Assembly (NCBI RefSeq): GCF_017876405.1
Contig: NZ_JAGINW010000001.1
Span: 6,213,203-6,277,202 of the forward strand
Source of the DNA: Kibdelosporangium banguiense
GTDB taxonomy: Bacteria; Actinomycetota; Actinomycetes; Mycobacteriales; Pseudonocardiaceae
Length of the DNA stretch: 64,000 bases
Reading direction: 5' to 3'
The first letter of the stretch is position 1. Every line of letters begins with the position of its first letter. The position numbers and the translations under genes are program-made. The notes under the pieces are model-generated. The model was not told the DNA's origin. It searched no databases and was given only the letters and a program-made list of their open reading frames with translations. Shown here piece by piece: positions 8,735 through 17,970 of this stretch.

Positions 8735-9753
8735 CCCAGCTAGAACCCGCTGAGAACACCGCAGAGCGGGACACCGAGCCGCCGGGAACCCCGGCATCGC
8801 GCGACAAGCGCGGATTCCCTGTGGACCTACGGCTGGCCAGCCTGTTCGGCGTCCTGGTGCTGATGATCATCATCGGCTGGGTCACCAGCCCGGACAACTT
8901 CCTCACCGGGAGCAACTTCGACACGATCCTTCGGCTGGCCGCGCCGTCCGGGGTGGTCGCCGTCGGGATGACGTTCGTGATCATCAGCGGCGGCATCGAC
9001 CTGTCGGTCGGGTCGGTGGTCGGCCTGGCCAGCGTGTGGATGACCACGCTGGCCACCCAGTCCTACGGGCCGTGGGTGATGGTGATCTGCGGGCTCCTGG
9101 TCGGCCTGGCGGCCGGTCTGGTCAACGGCGTGCTGATCGCGTACGGCCGGATGGTGCCGTTCATCGCGACGCTCGCGATGTACATCTCGGCGCGTGGTCT
9201 GGCCGAGTATCTCAGCAACAAGCAGACACAGGTCGTGCGTGACCAGGACTTCCTGACGTTCTTCCGCGGCTCGTTCCTCGGGATCCCCACCCTGATCTGG
9301 ATTCTGGCCGTGGTGGTCGTCGTCGGCTGGGTCGTGCTCAACCGGACCACGTTCGGCCGCCGTACGTTCGCCGTCGGCGGCAACCCGGAGGCGACTCGCT
9401 TGGCGGGCATCAACGTCAAGCGGCACATCGCCCTGGTCTACGGCGTTGCCGGTGCGCTGGCCGGCATCACCGCGATCATGCTTGCGGCCCGGACCACAGC
9501 CGGTTCGTCGACCAACGGCTTGTTCTACGAACTGGACGCGATCGCCGCGGTGGTCATCGGCGGCACGGTGCTGACCGGGGGCCGCGGCACCATGGTCGGC
9601 ACGCTGATCGGCGTGATGATCTTCACGCTGATCACGAACATCTTCGCTCAGAACAACCTTCCGACCGAGGTACAGAACATCGCCAAGGGCGTGATCATCG
9701 TCATCGCCGTGCTGCTGCAGTTCCGCACCAACCGGGCACGTTCCACCACTTAA
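8731..9753 (+). CDS. Sugar ABC transporter permease (RbsC class)
   Basis: A 340-aa integral membrane protein with roughly eight to ten hydrophobic segments and the family signatures FVIISGGIDLSVGSVVGL near 90-110 and AIAAVVIGGTVLTGGRGT near 260. The cytoplasmic N-terminus (about 35 residues) is hydrophilic. The GTG start overlaps the ATPase stop (GTGA), giving strict co-translation. It forms the channel for the sugar imported with the neighbouring ATPase and binding protein. Confidence 0.93.
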   Translation: MTQLEPAENTAERDTEPPGTPASRDKRGFPVDLRLASLFGVLVLMIIIGWVTSPDNFLTGSNFDTILRLAAPSGVVAVGMTFVIISGGIDLSVGSVVGLASVWMTTLATQSYGPWVMVICGLLVGLAAGLVNGVLIAYGRMVPFIATLAMYISARGLAEYLSNKQTQVVRDQDFLTFFRGSFLGIPTLIWILAVVVVVGWVVLNRTTFGRRTFAVGGNPEATRLAGINVKRHIALVYGVAGALAGITAIMLAARTTAGSSTNGLFYELDAIAAVVIGGTVLTGGRGTMVGTLIGVMIFTLITNIFAQNNLPTEVQNIAKGVIIVIAVLLQFRTNRARSTT

Positions 9754-9777
9754 GAACCGAAAACCAGGAGATCAAAG

Positions 9778-10845
9778 ATGACCGACCTGCCTCCTTTCCT
9801 TGCCCGACGCGGATTCCTCATCGGTGGTGCCGCCGTCGGCGCGGGCGCCCTGCTGGCCGGGTGCACGTCCAACGAGCAGCCACAGGCCCAGACACCGGCC
9901 GGGAACGTCGCCGCGGGCCAGGGTGACAACGCCAAGCCGGGCAAGATGGTGACCATCGGCTTCTCCGCACCGGCGGCCGACCACGGCTGGATCGCGGCGA
10001 TCACCAAGAACGCCAAGGCACAGGCCGACAAGTTCAAGGCCGACGTGACGCTGAAGGCCACCGAGGGCACCAACGACCCGAGCCAGCAGATCGCCCAGGT
10101 CGAGACGCTGATCAACCAGAAGGTCGACGTCCTGGTGATCCTGCCGATGGACGGCAAGCAGCTGACCTCGGTCGGCCAGTCCGCGATGGACAAGGGCATC
10201 CCGGTGATCAACCTGGACCGGATCTTCGACACCGCGCTGGCGTACCGCCTCTGGATCGGCGGCGACAACTACCGCATGGGGGTCAACGCGGGCAACTACA
10301 TCGCCGCGGAGCTGAAGAAGAAGAACATCAGCAAGCCGGTCATCGGCGAGGTGGCCGGGATCGACTCGCTGCCGCTGACCCAGGACCGCAGCCGCGGCTT
10401 CAAGGACGCGCTGGTCAAGGCCGGCTTCAGCGTCGGCCCACGGGTGGCCGCCGAGTTCACCGTGGAGACCGGCGAGCGGCAGACCGCGAACCTGCTACAG
10501 GCCGCGCCGAAGCTGGACGCGTTGTGGAACCACGACGACGACCAGGGCATCGGCGTGATGGCGGCGATCAGTGCGGCCAACCGCAAGGAATTCATCATGG
10601 TCGGCGGCGCCGGCTCGAAGAACATGATCGACAAGATCAAGGCCGACAACGACGTGATCAAGGCGACGGTGCTCTACAGCCCGTCCATGTCGTCCTCGGC
10701 GATCGCGCTCGCGCGGCTGCTGGGCCAGGCCAAGGGCATGGGCGACCTGGCCGAGCACGAGATCCCGGCGTCCATCACCACCTACTCCGCGGTGGTCACC
10801 AAGGAGAACGCCGACCAGTACGCCGACGTGGCGTTCGACTCCTAA
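9778..10845 (+). CDS. Sugar-binding lipoprotein of the ABC importer (Tat/lipobox signal)
   Basis: A 355-aa type-1 periplasmic-binding-fold protein. The N-terminus carries a twin arginine (R10 R11 in ARRGFLIGG) and a lipobox LLAGC with Cys29, so it is exported, possibly by Tat, and anchored as a lipoprotein. The mature protein follows the ribose/inositol-binding pattern: GFSAPAADHGWIAAI, then VDVLVILPMDGKQL, then GIPVINLDRI. It lies 24 bp after the permease with an AGGAG ribosome site. The ligand is not readable from sequence; the neighbouring Gfo/Idh oxidoreductase and isomerases suggest a sugar or cyclitol. Confidence 0.92.
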   Translation: MTDLPPFLARRGFLIGGAAVGAGALLAGCTSNEQPQAQTPAGNVAAGQGDNAKPGKMVTIGFSAPAADHGWIAAITKNAKAQADKFKADVTLKATEGTNDPSQQIAQVETLINQKVDVLVILPMDGKQLTSVGQSAMDKGIPVINLDRIFDTALAYRLWIGGDNYRMGVNAGNYIAAELKKKNISKPVIGEVAGIDSLPLTQDRSRGFKDALVKAGFSVGPRVAAEFTVETGERQTANLLQAAPKLDALWNHDDDQGIGVMAAISAANRKEFIMVGGAGSKNMIDKIKADNDVIKATVLYSPSMSSSAIALARLLGQAKGMGDLAEHEIPASITTYSAVVTKENADQYADVAFDS

Positions 10846-10894
10846 CGGCACCGACCGGGGTGTGGAAGCCGTTGTACGCAAGGAAGGGTGATCG

Positions 10895-12052
10895 ATGAGC
10901 AACGCAGGCGACGGGACTATCGGCGTCGGCATGGTGGGCCACGCCTTCATGGGGAGGGTCCATTCGCACGCCTGGCGCACCGTGCACCGCTTCTACGACG
11001 TGCCGCTGGCGCCGCGGCTGGCCGTGCTGGGTGGCCGGGACCTGGACCGGACCAAGGCCGCCGCGGCCAAGATGGGGTGGGACGCCGTAGAGACCGACTG
11101 GCGGGAGCTCATCGCCCGCGACGACGTGCAGATCGTGGACATCTGCACGCCTGGCGACTCGCACAAGGACATCGCCATCGCCGCCCTGGCGGCAGGCAAG
11201 CATGTGCTGTGCGAGAAGCCGCTGGCGAACTCGGTCGCCGAGGCGGAGGAGATGGCCGCGGCCGCGACGGCTGCCGCGGCCAACGGCCAGCGCTCGATGG
11301 TGGCGTTCAACTACCGCCGTGTGCCCGCGCTGGCGCTGGCGCGTCAGATGATCGTCGAAGGCAGGCTGGGCAGGGTCAGGCACGTCCGCGCGCAGTACCT
11401 GCAGGACTGGCTGTCGGACCCCACCACACCGATGGCGTGGCGGCTGCGCAAGGAGGAGGCGGGCTCCGGCGCGCTGGGGGACATCGGTGCGCACATCATC
11501 GACGCCACCCAGTTCCTGCTCGGTGAGCAGCTGACCGGGGTGTCCGCGCTGACCGAGACGTTCGTCCACAAGCGACCGGTCGCGGGGGACCCGGACGGCA
11601 GGCTGGACGACGTCACGGTGGACGACGCCGCGTTGTTCATCGGCCGGTTCGCCTCCGGCGCGCTGGCCTCCTACGAGGCGACCCGGTTCGCGCTGGGTCG
11701 CAAGAACGCGATGCGGGTGGAGATCAACGGCGAGCGGGGCAGTCTCGCCTTCGACTTCGAGTCGATGAACGAGCTGTCCTTCTACGACGGGGAAATCGAC
11801 GACCAGAGCGCCGGGTTCCGGCGGATCCTGGTCACCGAGCCGACGCACCCGTATGTGGGTGCTTGGTGGCCACCCGGTCACCTGATCGGTTATGAACACA
11901 CCTTCACGCATGAGGTGTTCGATTTTCTCACCCATGTCCACGACGGCACCGACCCGGCGCCGAGTTTCGCCGACGGCCTGCAGGTGCAGAAAGTCCTGGG
12001 GGCAGTGGAAACCAGCGCGGGCAACGACGCGAAGTGGACGCCTGTGTCCTGA
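10895..12052 (+). CDS. Gfo/Idh/MocA-family NAD(P)-dependent oxidoreductase
   Basis: A 385-aa protein with an N-terminal Rossmann fold (GVGMVGHAFMG) and the family hallmark CEKPLA, whose Lys is catalytic. The middle part has GALGDIGAHIIDATQF, the usual Asp/His-containing active-site segment. Members oxidise or reduce sugars, inositols and 3-keto sugars. Its place right after a sugar importer and before a protein with ThuA and DUF1080 domains fits a step in keto-sugar or cyclitol catabolism. A strong hairpin 28 bp after the stop probably ends this transcript. Confidence 0.9.
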   Translation: MSNAGDGTIGVGMVGHAFMGRVHSHAWRTVHRFYDVPLAPRLAVLGGRDLDRTKAAAAKMGWDAVETDWRELIARDDVQIVDICTPGDSHKDIAIAALAAGKHVLCEKPLANSVAEAEEMAAAATAAAANGQRSMVAFNYRRVPALALARQMIVEGRLGRVRHVRAQYLQDWLSDPTTPMAWRLRKEEAGSGALGDIGAHIIDATQFLLGEQLTGVSALTETFVHKRPVAGDPDGRLDDVTVDDAALFIGRFASGALASYEATRFALGRKNAMRVEINGERGSLAFDFESMNELSFYDGEIDDQSAGFRRILVTEPTHPYVGAWWPPGHLIGYEHTFTHEVFDFLTHVHDGTDPAPSFADGLQVQKVLGAVETSAGNDAKWTPVS

Positions 12053-12080
12053 ATGGACTCCAAAGAGCGACAGGCCAGGT

Positions 12081-12123
12081 GAACGCTGCCCGCCTGGGTG
12101 GCAGCCCGTGGCGGGCAGCGTTC
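12081..12123 (+). terminator. Hairpin terminator after the oxidoreductase gene
   Basis: A perfect 13-bp stem (GAACGCTGCCCGC / GCGGGCAGCGTTC) with a 17-nt loop. There is no clear U-run, as is common for actinomycete terminators. Confidence 0.7.
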
Positions 12124-12196
12124 GCGCTCACGAAAGGAGAACGAGTTCCCCTTCTCTAACGGTCAGGCAACCGCCGCGAGCAAGGAGAAAATACCA

Positions 12197-15100
12197 GTGG
12201 GACCGACGAAGATCCCAGCTTTGCGCAGACACTTAACCCGGCGAGCCTGTGCAGCGGCTCTCGCACTCACCACCGGCCTTGGCATGGCCACCGCCGTGCC
12301 GGCCGCCGCGCACCCTGATCAACCGCACGTCCTGGTGTTCTCCAAGACAGCCGGTTTCCGTCACGACTCGATCGCCGACGGTATCGCCGCTATCCGGCAA
12401 CTGGGGCAGCAGAACAACTTCGAAGTGTTCGCCACCGAGGACGCGGGTGCCTTCACCGACGCGAACCTCGACCAGTACGCCGCGGTGGTGTGGCTCTCGA
12501 CCACCGGTGACGTGCTCAACGCCGACCAGCAGGCCGCGTTCGAGCGGTACATCAACGATGGCGGCGGGTACGCGGGCGTTCACGCCGCGTCGGACACCGA
12601 ATACGACTGGCCCTGGTACGGCCAGCTCGTGGGCGCCTACTTCAAGTCGCACCCGCAGATCCAGCAGGCGACGGTCAACATCGAGGACCACTCGCACCCG
12701 TCGACCGCCGGTGTGCCGAACAAGTGGGTCCGAACGGACGAGTGGTACAACTACCGCGCGAACCCCCGGGCGAACGTGAAGGTCCTCGCCACATTGGACG
12801 AGACGACCTACCAGCCCGGCGCGGACGCGATGGGTGACCATCCGATCTCCTGGTGTCACACCACCAACCGCGGCCGGTCCTGGTACACGGGCAACGGCCA
12901 CACCAAGGAGTCCTACGCGGACGCGAACTTCCGCAAGCACCTGCTCGGCGGAATCCAGTACGCCGCCGGGATCCTGCCGGCCAACTGCTCGCCGGGCCCG
13001 GAGCAGCAGCCTGTGGACACCGACTTCGACCAGATCACGCTGGCCAAGGGCGAGGAGAAGACCGGTGAGCCGATCGCGCTCGCGGTGCTGCCCGACCGCC
13101 GGGTGATCCACACGTCCCGCGACGGCGAGGTCTACCTGACCACCCCGGACGCGATCACCAAGCTGATCGGCAAGATCCCGGTCTACAACCATGACGAGGA
13201 CGGCGTGCAGGGCGTCGCGATCGACCCGGACTTCGCGACCAACAAGTGGGTCTACATCTATTACGCGCCACCGTTGAACACACCGGCAGGTGACGCGCCG
13301 AACAACGGCACACCCGCGGACTTCGCGCCCTTCGACGGCTACAACCAGTTGTCCCGGTTCAAGCTGGCCGACGACGCGACGCTGGATCTGGCCTCGGAGC
13401 AGAAGATCCTGCAGACGCCCGCCACCCGAGGCCTCTGCTGCCACGTCGGCGGCGAGATCGACTTCGACGCGGCGGGCAACCTGCTGATGAGCACGGGTGA
13501 CGACACGAACCCGTTCGCCAGCGACGGTTTCACCCCGATCGACGAGCGCGCCGACCGCAACCCGGGCTACGACGCCCAGCGCACCTCGGCCAACACCAAC
13601 GATCTGCGCGGCAAGCTCCTGCGTATCAAGGTGAACGCGGATGGCAGCTACGCCATCCCGGCGGGCAACCTGTTCGCACCGGGCACGGCGAAGACCCGCC
13701 CGGAGATCTACGCGATGGGCTTCCGCAACCCGTTCCGGTTCGCGGTGGACAAGCAGACCGGTTGGATCCACCTCGGTGACTACGGTCCGGACGCCGGCGC
13801 GGCCAACCCGGCCCGAGGTCCTGGCGGCACGGTGGAGTTCAACCTGATCAAGCAGCCGGGCAACTACGGCTGGCCGTACTGCGTCGGGGACAACCAGCCG
13901 TTCATCGACTACGACTTCGCGACCGGCCAGTCAGGTTCGGCCTTCAACTGTGCGGCACCGAAAAACGAGAGCCCGCACAACACCGGCCTGGTCGACCTGC
14001 CCCCGGTTCAGCCTGCGTGGATTCCCTACGACGGCGGATCTGTGCCGGAATTCGGTGACGGTGCCGAGTCGCCGATGGGTGGCCCGACCTACCACTACGA
14101 CGCGACGAACCCGTCGCCGACGAAGTTCCCGGCGTACTTCGACAAGAAGAACTTCGCCTACGAGTGGGATCGCGGCTGGATCAAGGAGATCACGGTCGGG
14201 CCGAACGGCGAACGCGGTGCCATCAAGCCGTTCTTCAACTCCATGGAACTCTCCCGGCCGATGAACATCGAGTTCGGCCCGGACGGCTCGTTGTACGTGC
14301 TGGACTACGGCACCGGTTACTTCGGCGGCTCAGCTGAGTCGGCCGTCTACCGGATCGACTACACCAAGGGCACCCGGACGCCGGTGGTGAAACTGGCGGC
14401 CAGCAGGACATCCGGGCACGCCCCGCTGCAGGTGAACTTCGATCCGGCCGGTACCAACGATCCTGACGGTCAGCCGGTCACCTACGCGTGGGACTTCGAG
14501 AACGACGGCACGGTCGACTCGACCACCGCCGGACCGGTCAGTCACACGTACACGCAGAACGGCCAGTTCATCGCGAAACTGTCGGTGACCGACTCGACCG
14601 GGCTCGTCGGCTCGGCCAACGTGATCATCACGGTGGGCAACACCGCGCCGACGGTGACCGTGGAGGCTCCGGTCAACGGTGGCTTCTTCGCCTTCGGGGA
14701 CAAGGTTCCGTTCAAGGTGAAGGTCACCGACCCGGAGGACGGGCAGATCGACTGCAGCAAGGTGCACGTCCGTTACATCCTCGGGCACGACAACCACGGC
14801 CACCCGCTCAGCGAGGCGTTCGGCTGTGAGGGCGTGATCGAGACACCGGGCGAGAACGGGCACGGCGAGGACACCAACATCTTCGGCGTCCTCAACGCGC
14901 AGTACACCGACAACGCGCAGGGTTCGATCCCGGCGCTGACCGGCGAGGGCGAAAGCGTCCTGCAGCCCAAGCTCAAGCAGGCCGAGTTCTTCACCCAGAT
15001 GAACGGCATCCAGGTCGTCGACCACAGCGGTGCCAGCGGTGGCAAACGGGTCGGCTACATCGACGCCGGGGACTGGATCTCCATCAACCCGACGAACCTG

Positions 15101-16756
15101 ACCGGCATCACCGGTCTGGGCCTGCGGGTGTCCTCGGGCGGTGCGGGCGGCACGATCGAGGTTCGCTCCGGCTCGCCCGACGGCCCGCTGCTGCAGACAT
15201 TCGCGGTCAGCAATACCGGGAGTTTCGACAACTACGTGGACCTTCCGGTCAAGCCGATCCCGGATCCCGGTGGCACCAAACCGCTGTACCTGGTTTTCCA
15301 GGGCACCGGCACCGGTGGTCTGTACGATGTGGACGCTCTGCGGTTCGAGGGCACCGGCGTGGCACAGCCACCGGCGTGCCAGCCGACGCAGCCTGAAGCG
15401 GGCTACACCAGCCTGTTCGACGGCACGGCCGCGAGTTTCGGCAAGTGGAAGCAGTCCGGTCCCGGCCGGTTCGTGCACAAGCCCGACTGCACGCTGTTCA
15501 CCGAGGGCGGTCTGGGCCTGCTCAGCTACCCAGAGGAGTTCAACGCCTACAGCCTGAAACTGGACTGGAAAGTCGACGGGGACGACAACTCCGGTGTCTT
15601 CGTCGGCTACCCGGACCCGGGCAACGACCCGTGGGTCGCGGTCAACCAGGGCTACGAGATCCAGATCGACGCCACGGACGCGCCGGAGAAGACCACCGGT
15701 TCGATCTACAGCTTCCAGTCGGCCGACATCGCCAAGCGGGACGCGGCACTCAAGCCGCCCGGCCAGTGGAACGCCTACGAGATCGTCGTTCGCGGGCAGA
15801 CCATCCAGGTCTCGCTGAACGGGGTCGTGATCAACGACTTCGTTTCCACCGACCCGAACCGTGACCTGACGCAGGGCTTCATCGGCCTGCAGAACCACGG
15901 TGACGGCGACGACGTCTCGTTCCGCAACGTCCGGATCAAGGAAATCGAGACCGTGCCGCCGGTCACGGTGGCGCAGTTCGCCAACCCTGGCGACTGGCAT
16001 CCGGGCCAGGTCCCGGTTTCGCTCTCCGCGACCGACGCCGGGTCGGGTGTGGCACGTACCGAGTACAAGCTCGACAACGGCCCCTGGACGCAGTACACGG
16101 CGCCTGTCGTGGTCACCGGTGACGGCCAGCACACGTTGCTGTACCGGTCGGTGGACAAGGACGGCAACGTGGAGCCGGACAAGGCCGCGACGATCAAGAT
16201 CGACGCGACCAAGCCGACCCTGCTGGTGTCCGGGGTCGCCGACGGGCGTGTGTACGGCGATGCCACGGACGTGGTGGTCAGTTATCACGCGGAGGACGCG
16301 ACCTCCGGGATCGCGTCGGTGACCGGCAAGATCAATTCATCGCCGGTGGAATCCGGTCGTGCGGTGGCGCTCTACCAGCTGCCGCTCGGCGTGCACACCT
16401 TGTCCGTGGTCGCACTGGACAAGGCGGGCAACAGCACCGAACAGCGGCTGACGTTCGCGACCACGACGTCACTGCGCGACATCGACCAGCTGATCGATCG
16501 CTTCCGGGCGACCAACCGGCTGCCGCTGGCGGCATATGTGAGTTTGTCCGGCCAGCTGGCCAAGGCCCGCAAGGCCGAGGCGGCCGGCGATGACGCCAAA
16601 GCTGTCAAGCAGTTGCGAAAGTTCGTGGAACTCGCGAATGATCCGGCTAAGGTCACCGATCCGGACGTCCGGTCCACCCTGGTCAGGGACGCCCGTGCGG
16701 TGATCGGCTCGATCGAGGGCAGCGCGGTACTGCCCCGGCCGAGCTCCGGAAGCTGA
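12197..16756 (+). CDS. Secreted multidomain protein: ThuA, PQQ-type sugar dehydrogenase, PKD, CBM6-like, DUF1080, Ig-like, FIMAH-like
   Basis: A 1519-aa exported protein. The GTG at 12197 follows AAGGAG at ideal spacing and gives a signal peptide (about 1-40, cleavage near AAAHP). Domains in order: ThuA-like at about 44-258 (HVLVFSKTAGFRHDSI, GRSWYTGNGHT); a beta-propeller sugar dehydrogenase fold at about 275-725 (EIYAMGFRNPFRF, NYGWPYC); PKD at 728-815 (TYAWDFENDG); an Ig-like part; a CBM6-like domain at about 928-1052 (YIDAGDWISINP); DUF1080 at 1069-1250 (SLFDGTAASFGKWK, GVFVGYPDPG); two Ig-like repeats; and a C-terminal helical FIMAH-like domain from about 1425. DUF1080 proteins are 3-keto-disaccharide hydrolases in characterised cases, and ThuA acts on keto-trehalose. 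It probably processes oxidised sugars outside the cell. Hairpins flank the gene on both sides. Confidence 0.88.
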   Translation: MGPTKIPALRRHLTRRACAAALALTTGLGMATAVPAAAHPDQPHVLVFSKTAGFRHDSIADGIAAIRQLGQQNNFEVFATEDAGAFTDANLDQYAAVVWLSTTGDVLNADQQAAFERYINDGGGYAGVHAASDTEYDWPWYGQLVGAYFKSHPQIQQATVNIEDHSHPSTAGVPNKWVRTDEWYNYRANPRANVKVLATLDETTYQPGADAMGDHPISWCHTTNRGRSWYTGNGHTKESYADANFRKHLLGGIQYAAGILPANCSPGPEQQPVDTDFDQITLAKGEEKTGEPIALAVLPDRRVIHTSRDGEVYLTTPDAITKLIGKIPVYNHDEDGVQGVAIDPDFATNKWVYIYYAPPLNTPAGDAPNNGTPADFAPFDGYNQLSRFKLADDATLDLASEQKILQTPATRGLCCHVGGEIDFDAAGNLLMSTGDDTNPFASDGFTPIDERADRNPGYDAQRTSANTNDLRGKLLRIKVNADGSYAIPAGNLFAPGTAKTRPEIYAMGFRNPFRFAVDKQTGWIHLGDYGPDAGAANPARGPGGTVEFNLIKQPGNYGWPYCVGDNQPFIDYDFATGQSGSAFNCAAPKNESPHNTGLVDLPPVQPAWIPYDGGSVPEFGDGAESPMGGPTYHYDATNPSPTKFPAYFDKKNFAYEWDRGWIKEITVGPNGERGAIKPFFNSMELSRPMNIEFGPDGSLYVLDYGTGYFGGSAESAVYRIDYTKGTRTPVVKLAASRTSGHAPLQVNFDPAGTNDPDGQPVTYAWDFENDGTVDSTTAGPVSHTYTQNGQFIAKLSVTDSTGLVGSANVIITVGNTAPTVTVEAPVNGGFFAFGDKVPFKVKVTDPEDGQIDCSKVHVRYILGHDNHGHPLSEAFGCEGVIETPGENGHGEDTNIFGVLNAQYTDNAQGSIPALTGEGESVLQPKLKQAEFFTQMNGIQVVDHSGASGGKRVGYIDAGDWISINPTNLTGITGLGLRVSSGGAGGTIEVRSGSPDGPLLQTFAVSNTGSFDNYVDLPVKPIPDPGGTKPLYLVFQGTGTGGLYDVDALRFEGTGVAQPPACQPTQPEAGYTSLFDGTAASFGKWKQSGPGRFVHKPDCTLFTEGGLGLLSYPEEFNAYSLKLDWKVDGDDNSGVFVGYPDPGNDPWVAVNQGYEIQIDATDAPEKTTGSIYSFQSADIAKRDAALKPPGQWNAYEIVVRGQTIQVSLNGVVINDFVSTDPNRDLTQGFIGLQNHGDGDDVSFRNVRIKEIETVPPVTVAQFANPGDWHPGQVPVSLSATDAGSGVARTEYKLDNGPWTQYTAPVVVTGDGQHTLLYRSVDKDGNVEPDKAATIKIDATKPTLLVSGVADGRVYGDATDVVVSYHAEDATSGIASVTGKINSSPVESGRAVALYQLPLGVHTLSVVALDKAGNSTEQRLTFATTTSLRDIDQLIDRFRATNRLPLAAYVSLSGQLAKARKAEAAGDDAKAVKQLRKFVELANDPAKVTDPDVRSTLVRDARAVIGSIEGSAVLPRPSSGS

Positions 16757-16758
16757 CC

Positions 16759-16798
16759 ACGGCCGAGGTGTTCTTTGACGCGGGAGCACCTCGGCCGT
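16759..16798 (+). terminator. Hairpin terminator after the giant secreted protein gene
   Basis: A perfect 12-bp stem (ACGGCCGAGGTG / CACCTCGGCCGT) with a 16-nt loop begins 3 bp after the stop codon. It separates the transcript from the inositol-phosphate synthase/ebo operon. Confidence 0.75.
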
Positions 16799-16821
16799 TC
16801 GCGGGATAGGGGATGAGGCCA

Positions 16822-17970
16822 ATGCGGCAACGAAGCGGACTGTGGCTGATGGGAGCCCGCGGCTCTGTCGCGACCACTGCGGTCACAGGTCTGCTCGCTT
16901 TGCGGGCAGGGCTGATCCGGCCGGTCGGGTGTGTGACCGAACGGCTGGAGATGGACCACTCTGTGCTGCCGGCGTGGGACGACATCGTCGTCGGCGGGCA
17001 CGACATCGTGTCGATACCGCTGGACAAGCGAGCCGAGCAGCTCGCCGAGTCCGGCCTTATCCCGCACTCGGTGTTCACCGCCGTGGCCCCTGGGCTGCGT
17101 GCGGTGGACACCGAGTTACGAGACGGGTATCACCCGGTGACACACACCGGTTCGCTCGCCGACGCGGTCGCGCGGCTGGCCGGCGACATCGAGGAGTTCC
17201 GTACCCGCAACGATTTGGCGCGGGTGGTTGTGGTCAACGTTACATCGACCGAACCGCCGGTGCCCGCAATGCCGGAACACCAGGACTTCGACCTGCTGGT
17301 CCAGGCACTGAACGATCCACAACGGACGGTTCTGCCGCCGAGCTCGGTCGGTGCGTACGCCGCGCTGACGGCCGGTTGCCCGTACGTGGACTTCACCCCG
17401 TCGCCGGGGATCAAGATGCCGGCGATGGACGAACTGGCGCGCCGGAAAGCAGTGCCCTACGCGGGCGCGGACGGAAAGACAGGGGAGACCCTCCTGCGGA
17501 CCGTGCTGGCGCCCATGTTCACCGCCCGCGCGTTGAATGTCCGGTCCTGGGCCGGCACGAACCTGCTCGGCGGCGGGGACGGCGCGAACCTGGCCGACCC
17601 CGAGCAGGCCAAGGGCAAGCTTGAGTCCAAGGCGCGCGGTCTGCACAACCTGATCGGCGAGGTCACCGCACCGCTGCACATCGACAACGTCCCGGACCTG
17701 GCCGAGCGCAAGGTCGCCTGGGACTACGTGTCGTTCGAGGGTTTCCTCGGCGCGAAGATGAGCCTGCAGTTCACCTGGGACGGTTATGACTCCGCGCTGG
17801 CCGCGCCGCTCGTGCTCGACCTGCACCGGCTGGTCAGTGCCGCGCACGCGGACGGCCAGACCGGGGCGCTGTCCGAACTGGCGTTCTTCTTCAAGGACCC
17901 GTTGGGCACTGACGAGCACCGGTTCGCCGAACAGACCCGGATGCTGGCCGAATGGGCGGCCCAGCTGTGA
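16822..17970 (+). CDS. Inositol-3(1)-phosphate synthase family protein at the head of the ebo operon
   Basis: A 382-aa member of the myo-inositol-1-phosphate synthase family. It has the N-terminal NAD-binding motif WLMGARGSVATTAVTG, the segment NVTSTEPP, the active-site region RSWAGTNLLGGGDG and the C-terminal block SFEGFLGAKMSLQFTWDGYDS. The enzyme class cyclises glucose-6-phosphate to inositol phosphate using NAD. The ATG at 16822 has GAGG 3-5 bp upstream; the ATG at 16813 is possible. The last bases overlap the eboC start. In other ebo clusters a dehydroquinate-synthase-like cyclase (EboD) is present instead, so this gene may supply the carbocyclic precursor. Whether the substrate is glucose-6-phosphate is unproven. 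Confidence 0.88.
   Translation: MRQRSGLWLMGARGSVATTAVTGLLALRAGLIRPVGCVTERLEMDHSVLPAWDDIVVGGHDIVSIPLDKRAEQLAESGLIPHSVFTAVAPGLRAVDTELRDGYHPVTHTGSLADAVARLAGDIEEFRTRNDLARVVVVNVTSTEPPVPAMPEHQDFDLLVQALNDPQRTVLPPSSVGAYAALTAGCPYVDFTPSPGIKMPAMDELARRKAVPYAGADGKTGETLLRTVLAPMFTARALNVRSWAGTNLLGGGDGANLADPEQAKGKLESKARGLHNLIGEVTAPLHIDNVPDLAERKVAWDYVSFEGFLGAKMSLQFTWDGYDSALAAPLVLDLHRLVSAAHADGQTGALSELAFFFKDPLGTDEHRFAEQTRMLAEWAAQL

Noticed and set aside
12098..12196. Upstream in-frame start for the giant secreted protein
   Set aside because: It would run through the terminator region and place a hydrophilic stretch before the signal peptide; GTG at 12197 has AAGGAG at correct spacing.
14330..16288. 652-codon minus-strand frame opposite the giant secreted protein
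   Set aside because: Antisense of the ThuA/DUF1080 gene, Arg/Val/Asp-rich and without any recognisable domain.
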